This document shows, one piece after another, positions 1 through 6,728 of a stretch of 50,857 nucleotides of DNA. Source of the DNA: Pseudomonadota bacterium (GTDB taxonomy: Bacteria; Pseudomonadota; Alphaproteobacteria; Sphingomonadales; Sphingomonadaceae); assembly GCA_023400405.1 (NCBI GenBank), contig JAEXFD010000028.1, positions 1-50,857 of the forward strand. The letters are read 5' to 3'. Position 1 is the stretch's first letter. Every line of letters begins with the position of its first letter. Below the pieces are notes generated by a model. It worked only from the letters and a program-made list of their open reading frames with translations, had not been told where the DNA came from and ran no database searches. Both the position numbers and the translations under genes were made by a program.

Positions 1-26
1 CTCCCAGGGCCTCACCGGCGCGGGCG

Positions 27-58
27 GGGCGCGGCGGGTGGGCCGCGCCCGTTTCTAT
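27..58 (+). terminator. Rho-independent-type terminator of an upstream gene
   Basis: A 9-bp perfect stem (27-35 with 42-50, GGGCGCGGC / GCCGCGCCC) with a 6-base loop is followed by the T-rich stretch GTTTCTATT. It probably ends transcription of a gene lying before the window and separates it from the sulfotransferase gene that follows. Confidence 0.55.
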
Positions 59-126
59 TGGGGCCGGACTGGCAAGGACTCCGCTGGCCCACTAAGTACG
101 GCGATCTAGCGAACACTGGCGTGGAG

Positions 127-1950
127 ATGATGTTGGGCATCGGAACTGGACGGACCCAAGCAGATTTGCCGGAAAGGCTTCGGGGCGTCCTGGCGCTGCT
201 ACCCAATGATCCTTCGCGGGCAAATGCCAGCGCGCGCGCGCTCGTCCGCGACCATCCTGGCGTCATGATCGTGCACCGCGTGCTGGCCGCGACCCTACGG
301 GCGCAGGGAAATGTGGCGGAAGCCGAACGCGCCGAATTGAAGGCAATTGAGGTCGGGCTGGCAAGCCCTGATGTCATGGCTGCGGAAAAGGCTCTGGCAG
401 AGGAGCGCCTTGAGGAAGCCGAGCAGGTCATTCGTCGCTATTTGCGCGAAAATCCGGAAGATGCCGGGGCCGCGGTGATTCTCGGCACGATTGCAGAGCG
501 CTGCGGCGCTCATCGGGAGGCGGAAAACCTGTTTCGGCGAGCTTTCCTGCTTGCGCCCGCTTATATCGAGGCGCGGGTGGCGCTTGCCAAGTTGTTGCAG
601 AGCGTGGGCCGTCCGAGCGATGCGATCGGCGTGCTCGACGAGGCGCTTGAACGTGATCAGCGGCATCCAGCGGCACTGGCATTGAAGGCATCGATCCTGG
701 TCCAGGAACGCGAGCTGGACCGCGCGCTGCCGGTGTTTCGTCGCTTGCTTCGGGCGCATCCGGATGATCGCATCACCTGGATCAACTTCGCTTACCTGCT
801 GAAGACGACGGGCAAGATCGAAGAGGCCGTCGATGCTTATCGTCGCGCGATCGATTTGGACCCGTCGCGAGGAAATTCCTGGTTCGGCCTCGCAAATCTC
901 AAAACGGTTCGGTTTCAAGCCGAAGATGTGAAACGGATGCGGTCCGCTCTTAGCGATCCCGAAATCACGGACGAGGATCGCATCCACCTGCACTTCTCAC
1001 TCGGTCGAGCCTTTGACAATCAGGGCGACTATGAGAGCGCATTTTTCCATTACGCCGAGGGCAGCGGGATTCGGCGGCGGGAAGCTCCGCACGACCCCGA
1101 CAAGGTCCATGCCAACGTGAAGAACGCGATCAAGGTGTTCACGGCCGATTTCTTCGACGAACGACGCGACGCCGGCTGTCTTGCTCCGGATCCGATTTTC
1201 ATCGTGAGCATGCCGCGGTCGGGCTCAACCCTCGTCGAGCAAATCCTCTCAAGTCACCCTTCGATCGAAGGGACTGAGGAACTGTTCGATCTGGAGCGCA
1301 TCGCGTTGTCGATCGCCCCTGATCAGGGAGCGGGCGGTTACCTCGAGCATTTGGCGGCTCTGCCGCACGCGCAACTGCGCCGACTTGGCGAGGAATATCT
1401 GGCATCGACGCGGCGCCACCGCAAAACCGATTCACCGCTTTTCACCGACAAGATGCCGAGCAACTGGATCTTCTCCGGGCTGATCAAGACCATCTTGCCG
1501 AGAGCGAAGATCATCGACATCCGTCGACATCCATTGGCCTGTGGCTTTGCCAATTTTTCGCAGCACTACAATTGGGGCATAAACTACTCATATGATTTGG
1601 ATCATATCGGTAGGTTCTACTCGGACTATGTGCGCCTGATGGCTCATTTCGACGAGGTCTACGGCGGGTTCGCCCACCGGGTTTTCTATGAGGACCTGAT
1701 CGAAGAGCCGGAGCGGGAAATCCGAAAATTGCTGGATTATGTCGGGGTGCCGTTCGACGTCGCATGTCTCGATTTTCACCGCAATACCCGGGCTGTGCAC
1801 ACACCCAGTGCGCAGCAGGTGCGACGGCCGATAAACCGCGACGGGCTTGAGACGTGGAAGCGATACGAAACGTGGCTTGGCCCGCTGAAACAGGCGCTAG
1901 GGCCGGTGCTCGAGGCCTATCCCGAAGTGCCTGGCAGCTGGAAGGAATGA
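127..1950 (+). CDS. TPR-repeat sulfotransferase
   Basis: About 607 residues. The N-terminal half (to about residue 310) is a row of TPR-like helical repeats; a clear one contains NPEDAGAAVILGTIAERCG. The C-terminal half is a PAPS-dependent sulfotransferase domain: the 5'-phosphosulfate loop IVSMPRSGSTLVEQIL begins near residue 358, and a 3'-phosphate-binding-like segment IDIRRHPLACGFANF lies about 100 residues later. The family transfers sulfate from PAPS to an acceptor. TPR-sulfotransferase fusions are common in sphingomonads, but their acceptors are mostly unknown, so no substrate is proposed. The start is uncertain: the frame is open back to a TTG at 58, and ATGs at 127 and 130 follow a GGAG directly. 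I chose 127. It stands alone behind a terminator and 79 bases before divL. No signal peptide is evident. Confidence 0.82.
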   Translation: MMLGIGTGRTQADLPERLRGVLALLPNDPSRANASARALVRDHPGVMIVHRVLAATLRAQGNVAEAERAELKAIEVGLASPDVMAAEKALAEERLEEAEQVIRRYLRENPEDAGAAVILGTIAERCGAHREAENLFRRAFLLAPAYIEARVALAKLLQSVGRPSDAIGVLDEALERDQRHPAALALKASILVQERELDRALPVFRRLLRAHPDDRITWINFAYLLKTTGKIEEAVDAYRRAIDLDPSRGNSWFGLANLKTVRFQAEDVKRMRSALSDPEITDEDRIHLHFSLGRAFDNQGDYESAFFHYAEGSGIRRREAPHDPDKVHANVKNAIKVFTADFFDERRDAGCLAPDPIFIVSMPRSGSTLVEQILSSHPSIEGTEELFDLERIALSIAPDQGAGGYLEHLAALPHAQLRRLGEEYLASTRRHRKTDSPLFTDKMPSNWIFSGLIKTILPRAKIIDIRRHPLACGFANFSQHYNWGINYSYDLDHIGRFYSDYVRLMAHFDEVYGGFAHRVFYEDLIEEPEREIRKLLDYVGVPFDVACLDFHRNTRAVHTPSAQQVRRPINRDGLETWKRYETWLGPLKQALGPVLEAYPEVPGSWKE

Positions 1951-2029
1951 TCGGGCGGGGCGCCTTGCCCCTCCCGCTTTGCGCTAGCTTGGCATAAAGA
2001 CGGTCAACGTTGCGATCCATGGACCTGTC

Positions 2030-4369
2030 TTGATCCAGATATCCTCATCCACCGCGGTCATCGTCGGCGCGCTCCTCTGCCTCTTCGTGGTCAGTGGAGT
2101 CTGGGCGCTGTTCGTCGGTCTTCGCATGCGCGCCACTGCGTCAGGCCTTGCCGGGACCATAGTTCGCCTCGAAGCCCTGTTCGCCGATTCCCCCGCACAA
2201 GCGCTGCTGATCCGCGCGGACGGCCGGATCGAACTGCCCCGCCGCCTTGGCGATTGGCTCGGTCTGGCCGAGCTGCCTCGCAGCTTCGACGGATTGAGCG
2301 AAGCGGAGGCTGGCCTCTTGCCTGAGGATGCCGTTCGCCTCGGTTCCCATGTCGAAGCCGCGCAAAAGGCTGGCAAGCCGTTCACCTTGTCGGTCCGCGT
2401 TCGCGGGTCGGAGCGAGCGCTTCTTGTCGTCGGCGAACGGGCGCCGCAGGCGGCTAACGCCCCCGGCGGCGTGGTGCTGTGGTTCATCGACGCCACGGAG
2501 AGCCAGGACGAGATCAATCGGCTCCAGCGCGAGGCGACGCGGCTGCGTGCTGCCTTCGACGCGCTCACGGCGCTGATCGAGGCTGCGCCGATGCCGATGT
2601 GGTATCGCGGTGCCGACCTCCGTCTGCTGATGGTCAATTCGGCCTATGTCGAGGCGGTCGAAGGGCACGACGCGGAAGATGTCGTCGAACGGGGCCTCGA
2701 ACTTGTGGAAGGGGCGGGGCTCGGCGGCCCCCTCGCTAATGCGGCGATCGCGCGCGACACCGGCGAGCCGCAGACCGCGGCGATGCCGGCGACGATCGCC
2801 GGCAGGCGGCGGATGCTGCGGCTGCACGACATTCCGTTGCCGATCGGCGGCGTCGCGGGGTTCGCGGTCGACGTCGAGGAGCTCGAACAGGCGCGCGGCG
2901 GGCTCAAGCGCTTCGCGGAGGCCCAGCGCGCGATGCTTGACCGGGTCTCGGCGGGCGTGGCCCAGTTCGCCGCCGATCGCAGCCTGGTGTTCTGCAACCA
3001 GCCCTTCCGCCGGATGTTCGCGCTCAAGAACGAATGGCTGTCCGATCGACCCGAGTTCGATCGCGTGATCGACCGGATGCGCGAGGCCAATCGCCTGCCC
3101 GAGGTGCGCGATTTCCCAGCCTGGAAGGCGGAGCGGCGCGAATGGTTCGTTTCGCCCGATGCGATCGAGGAGACCTGGAGCTTCGGCCAGACCCATTTGC
3201 GCGTCGTTGCGCAGCCGCTGCCCGAGGGCGGGCTGATGCTGTTGTTCGAGGATCAGACCCAGCAATTCGAGCTGCAGCGCGAGCATGGCGAGATGCAGCA
3301 GGTGCGTACTGCGACGCTGGAGAGCCTAGCCGAAGCGGTGGCGGTGTTCGGCAAGGGCCGGTTGCAATTGTGGAACCGCAAGTTCCGCCAGGTCTGGGAT
3401 TTCGACGACAGCTTCCTGGACGGGCATCCGCAGCTGCTCGCACTGGTCCGGGCGGCCGGCCCCAAGCTCACCAATCCTGCGCGCGCCGAAGTGATCGGGG
3501 ATCTGGTGCGCATGGCCTCGCAGGAGCGGCAGCAGCGCGGCAGCAGCATCGCCTTTGCCGATGGCCGCCATTTCGACATTACCGCGGTGCCACTGCCCGA
3601 TGGCAACGCGCTGGTGACGATGCTCGACACGACCGACCATCACCGCGCCGAGCGGGCGCTGCGGGACCGGAACGAGGCGCTGGAAGCGGCGGACCGAGTG
3701 AAGACCGCGTTCGTCGCAAACATGAGCTACGAATTGCGCACGCCGCTCACCTCGATCAAAGGCTTTGCCGAGATGCTGCACGGCGGCTTTGCCGGCGAGC
3801 TCAGTGCGAGCGGCAACGAATATGCCGAGGCGATCCTGGTTTCGGTCGATCGCCTGGGGACACTGATCGACGAGGTGCTCGACCTCACCCAGAGCGAGGG
3901 GGCGGCGCTCGATCGCGTGCCGGTCGATATCGAAATGGCCGCGCACAATGCCGCCGAGGCGATTGCACCGCTCGCCAAGGCCAAGCGGATCGAACTGGTG
4001 GTCGAAGATGCGGGCACGGCCGGCACGGTGACCGGCGATCCCCGCCGCGTTCGCCAGGCGATCGAGCATCTGTTGCGCCACGCCGTCGCCGTCACGCCCG
4101 AAGGCGGGCGGGTGCTGCTCCATCTCGACGGCAATTCGCGGGTCGCCCGCGTCATCGTCTCCGACAATGGGCCGGGCATGCGCGAAGAGGCGGTGTCTAA
4201 AGCGTTCGATCGCTTTGCCCAGTTCGGCACATCGCGCAGCGGCGAACGGGCGCTCGGGCTCGGGCTCCCGCTCGCCAAGCAGTTCGTCGAGGCGCATCGC
4301 GGGCGGATCGAGCTGATCTCCGAGCCGGGGGAGGGTACGCTCGTCACGGTCGAGCTGCCGCGAGGATGA
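2030..4369 (+). CDS. divL: DivL-like PAS-domain tyrosine (pseudo)kinase
   Basis: 779 residues: one N-terminal membrane helix (about residues 8-28), several PAS-like segments (about 45-530), then a histidine-kinase core. The H-box reads MSYELRTPLTSI, so the phospho-accepting histidine is Tyr567. That substitution, the length (Caulobacter DivL is about 770 residues) and the N-terminal helix plus PAS array identify DivL, which controls CckA and so the CtrA cell-cycle regulator. The N-box is also degenerate: both usual asparagines are histidine (His680 and His684). The later ATP-lid motifs SDNGPGM and GLGLPLAKQF are intact. In Caulobacter kinase activity of DivL is reported as dispensable, so a signalling scaffold is plausible here. 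The start is TTG, the only candidate that keeps the membrane helix. It is followed 45 bases later by tsaE. Confidence 0.82.
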   Translation: MIQISSSTAVIVGALLCLFVVSGVWALFVGLRMRATASGLAGTIVRLEALFADSPAQALLIRADGRIELPRRLGDWLGLAELPRSFDGLSEAEAGLLPEDAVRLGSHVEAAQKAGKPFTLSVRVRGSERALLVVGERAPQAANAPGGVVLWFIDATESQDEINRLQREATRLRAAFDALTALIEAAPMPMWYRGADLRLLMVNSAYVEAVEGHDAEDVVERGLELVEGAGLGGPLANAAIARDTGEPQTAAMPATIAGRRRMLRLHDIPLPIGGVAGFAVDVEELEQARGGLKRFAEAQRAMLDRVSAGVAQFAADRSLVFCNQPFRRMFALKNEWLSDRPEFDRVIDRMREANRLPEVRDFPAWKAERREWFVSPDAIEETWSFGQTHLRVVAQPLPEGGLMLLFEDQTQQFELQREHGEMQQVRTATLESLAEAVAVFGKGRLQLWNRKFRQVWDFDDSFLDGHPQLLALVRAAGPKLTNPARAEVIGDLVRMASQERQQRGSSIAFADGRHFDITAVPLPDGNALVTMLDTTDHHRAERALRDRNEALEAADRVKTAFVANMSYELRTPLTSIKGFAEMLHGGFAGELSASGNEYAEAILVSVDRLGTLIDEVLDLTQSEGAALDRVPVDIEMAAHNAAEAIAPLAKAKRIELVVEDAGTAGTVTGDPRRVRQAIEHLLRHAVAVTPEGGRVLLHLDGNSRVARVIVSDNGPGMREEAVSKAFDRFAQFGTSRSGERALGLGLPLAKQFVEAHRGRIELISEPGEGTLVTVELPRG

Positions 4370-4414
4370 TCGCGAAATCGTCCATTCCTCCCCGTGCCGG
4401 GAAGGAGTTTGAGG

Positions 4415-4873
4415 ATGCAACTCCACACGCTCGATGAATCGCTCGATCTCGGCCGGCGGCTTGCGACGGTCGTGCGCACAGGAGACGTCATCGCGCTGTC
4501 CGGGCAGCTCGGCGCCGGCAAGACGAGCATCGCGCGGGGGCTGCTCGCGGCGCTGGGGCTCGAAGGCGAGGCGCCGAGCCCGAGTTTCGCGATCGTGCAG
4601 CCCTATGATCCGCCTGAGGTGCGCATGCCCGTACTGCACGTCGATCTGTATCGGATCGAAGACCCCAGCGAGGCCGAGGAACTGGGACTCGACGAGGCGC
4701 GCGGCGATTCGCTGCTGATCGTCGAATGGCCCGAGCGGCTGGGCGAGGCCGCCTGGCACGACGCGCTGTGGCTGTCCCTCGAAGTCGCACCGGACGGCGC
4801 GCGCAGCTTGACAGCCAAGGTCCCGGCGGCATGGAAGGACCGATGGCCCCCGTTGCTCCGATCCCCGACATGA
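4415..4873 (+). CDS. tsaE: TsaE, tRNA threonylcarbamoyladenosine ATPase
   Basis: 152 residues, normal for TsaE (YjeE), the ATPase that works with TsaB and TsaD to make t6A37 on ANN-decoding tRNAs in the cytoplasm. The Walker A motif GQLGAGKT covers residues 30-37; the family segments SPSFAIVQPY, VDLYRI and LLIVEWPERLG follow in order. The frame is open back to a GTG at 4394, but the ATG at 4415 has a good GGAG (4404-4407) seven bases upstream and gives the usual N-terminus. The stop overlaps the next start (ATGA at 4870-4873), so amgK is probably translationally coupled. tsaB and tsaD are not in the window. Confidence 0.93.
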   Translation: MQLHTLDESLDLGRRLATVVRTGDVIALSGQLGAGKTSIARGLLAALGLEGEAPSPSFAIVQPYDPPEVRMPVLHVDLYRIEDPSEAEELGLDEARGDSLLIVEWPERLGEAAWHDALWLSLEVAPDGARSLTAKVPAAWKDRWPPLLRSPT

Positions 4874-5847
4874 ACCCGCCCGCCGCGGCGCCCGATTTCC
4901 TTGCCGCCGCCGGATGGGAAGGGGCCGAAATCCGCCCGCTCGCCGGCGATGCCTCGTTCCGCCGCTATTTCCGAGTGGTCGAGCATGACCGCTCGGCGAT
5001 CCTGATGGACGCGCCGCCGCCGCACGAGGACCCGCGCCCGTTCATCGCGATCGCGCGCTGGCTGACCGAGCATGGCTTTGCGGCCCCCGAAATCCTGCAC
5101 GAGGACCTGACCGAAGGACTGGTACTGATCCGCGACTTCGGCGACGCCCGGATGCGCGAGACGGTGGATGCCGCGCCGGAGAGCGAATTGCGCCTGTACG
5201 AAGAGGCGATCGACCTGCTGATCCGCCTCGGCCAGTTCCCTGCCGCCGACCTCAAGCCCTACACGCTGGCCGAGTATCAGCGCGAGGCATCGCTGCTGGT
5301 CGAATGGTATTGTCCCGCCGTCGGGCTGGAGGTGGATGCCGAGGGCTATCGCGAGGCTTGGGACGCCGTCCTGGTGCCGGTGCTGGCGGGTCATACGCCC
5401 GTCACGGTGCTGCGCGATTACCATGCCGAGAACATCATGCTGATCGATGGTGCGGCGGAGACCTTGGGCCTGCTCGACTTCCAGGACGCGCTGGCCGGCC
5501 ACCCGGCCTATGACCTCGTCTCGCTGCTCCAGGACGCGCGCCGCGACGTGCCCGAGAGCCTGGAGACGGCGATGCTCAATCGCTACAAGCGGATCACGGG
5601 CGAGGGCGATGCGTTCGACATTGCCTATCACGTGCTCGGCGCGCAGCGGAACGCCAAGATCATCGGCATCTTCACCCGGCTTTGGGTGCGTGACGGCAAG
5701 CCGCGCTATCCGGGCCTCTGCCCGCGCGTCTGGACCTATCTCAACCGCGATCTCGCCCATCCGGCGCTGAAGCCGGTGGCCGAGTGGTTCGCCGCGAACG
5801 TGCCCGTGGAAATGCGCGGCGACCCGGTGGCGATCGCCGCGGCATGA
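4870..5847 (+). CDS. amgK: AmgK, MurNAc/GlcNAc anomeric kinase
   Basis: 325 residues of the aminoglycoside-phosphotransferase fold. It contains the phosphate-loop segment LAGDASFRRYFRV near the N-terminus, the catalytic loop LRDYHAENIMLI (Asp183, Asn188) and the metal-binding LLDFQDA (Asp203). With the nucleotidyltransferase gene immediately downstream it forms the AmgK-MurU pair. AmgK phosphorylates the anomeric hydroxyl of N-acetylmuramate (or N-acetylglucosamine) recovered from peptidoglycan, feeding UDP-MurNAc synthesis and bypassing the fosfomycin-sensitive MurA step. In-frame ATGs at 4831 and 4843 are alternative starts; the latter has AAGGA just upstream. I chose 4870 because of the ATGA overlap with tsaE and because homologues begin close to the DFLAAAGW segment. 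The role is inferred from the pair and fold, not from a substrate-specific residue. Confidence 0.83.
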   Translation: MNPPAAAPDFLAAAGWEGAEIRPLAGDASFRRYFRVVEHDRSAILMDAPPPHEDPRPFIAIARWLTEHGFAAPEILHEDLTEGLVLIRDFGDARMRETVDAAPESELRLYEEAIDLLIRLGQFPAADLKPYTLAEYQREASLLVEWYCPAVGLEVDAEGYREAWDAVLVPVLAGHTPVTVLRDYHAENIMLIDGAAETLGLLDFQDALAGHPAYDLVSLLQDARRDVPESLETAMLNRYKRITGEGDAFDIAYHVLGAQRNAKIIGIFTRLWVRDGKPRYPGLCPRVWTYLNRDLAHPALKPVAEWFAANVPVEMRGDPVAIAAA

Positions 5848-6605
5848 AACAAGCTGCGACTTATTCGCTGCGCCCGAACCCGGCCGTGGCGATGCCCGAA
5901 ACGGCGATGGTGATGGCGGCGGGGCTGGGCAAGCGGATGCGCCCGCTCACCGTCACGCGGCCCAAGCCGCTGGTCGAAGTGGCGGGCAAGACGATGCTCG
6001 ACCACACGATGGATCACCTGCGCGAGGCGGGGGTGAAGCGCGCGGTGGTCAACGTCCATTATCTCGCCGACCAGGTAGAGGCGCACCTGCGGGCGCGGGC
6101 GGGCGACATCGAGGTGCTGATCTCGGACGAGCGCGCGCAGCTGATGGAGACCGGCGGCGGCATCGTCCAGGCGCGCAAGATGCTGGGTGGCCAGCCCTTC
6201 TTCACCGTCAACGCCGATACGATGTGGGTCGACGGGCCGATCGGATCGCTCCACGCGCTCGCCGCGGCGTGGGACGATGCGAAGATGGACGCGCTGCTGC
6301 TGCTCGTGCCGCTGGCCCGGGCCTATTGCCATGGCGGGCAGGGCGACTTCCGCCTCGATCCGCTCGGCCGGATCATCGAGCGGCGCAAGCCCGGCCGGCT
6401 GGCGCCGTTCGTCTATGCCGGCGCGCAGATCCTCCACCCCCGCGTGATCCGCGATTGGCCGGAGGGGCCGTTCTCCACCAATGTGTTCTGGAGCCGGGCG
6501 ATGGAGCAGGGGCGGCTCTGGGGCGTGGTCCATCAAGGTCTGTGGTTCGATGTGGGCACGCCGGCGGCAGTGAAGGCAACGGAGGAAGCGCTCGCGGAGA
6601 TGTGA
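5844..6605 (+). CDS. murU: MurU, MurNAc-1-phosphate uridylyltransferase
   Basis: 253 residues of the sugar nucleotidyltransferase fold. The signature MAAGLGKRMRPLT (about residues 24-36) and KPLVEVAGK bind the nucleotide, and the motif NADTMWVDGP resembles the metal-binding NxD segment. MurU converts MurNAc-1-phosphate and UTP to UDP-MurNAc, the second step after AmgK in cell-wall recycling. The stop of amgK and this start overlap as ATGA, so the two are coupled. A second in-frame ATG at 5892 would give a shorter N-terminus more like other MurU proteins. The relation to other sugar nucleotidyltransferases is close, so the call leans on the neighbour amgK. A 28-bp inverted repeat follows the gene. 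Confidence 0.82.
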   Translation: MKQAATYSLRPNPAVAMPETAMVMAAGLGKRMRPLTVTRPKPLVEVAGKTMLDHTMDHLREAGVKRAVVNVHYLADQVEAHLRARAGDIEVLISDERAQLMETGGGIVQARKMLGGQPFFTVNADTMWVDGPIGSLHALAAAWDDAKMDALLLLVPLARAYCHGGQGDFRLDPLGRIIERRKPGRLAPFVYAGAQILHPRVIRDWPEGPFSTNVFWSRAMEQGRLWGVVHQGLWFDVGTPAAVKATEEALAEM

Positions 6606-6615
6606 GCGGCCAAAT

Positions 6616-6695
6616 CCGTCATCCCTGCGAAAGCAGGGATCTCGTGAGGCCGAGTGCGCTCCTGTGAGAGATCCCTGCTTTCGCAGGGATGACGG
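6616..6695. repeat. Perfect 28-bp inverted repeat with nested hairpins
   Basis: The left arm (6616-6643) and right arm (6668-6695) are exact reverse complements over 28 bases, separated by 24 bases. Each arm also contains its own palindrome, ATCCCTGC-GAAA-GCAGGGAT on the left. It fills the gap between murU and addB. Elements of this GTCATCCC-hairpin type are widespread in intergenic regions of sphingomonads and behave like REP elements. It may also end murU transcription, although no T-run follows. Confidence 0.85.
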
Positions 6696-6728
6696 ACTAG
6701 TGGCGATGCTCTAGGTTTCGCGAGACCG

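Noticed and set aside
3722..3760. Tyrosine in the DivL H-box as a sequencing error for histidine
   Set aside because: The Tyr codon is in a normal context and is the known hallmark of DivL.
6616..6695. Inverted repeats as a CRISPR array or IS ends
   Set aside because: Only two inverted arms with no spacer series, no cas or transposase gene and no target duplication visible.
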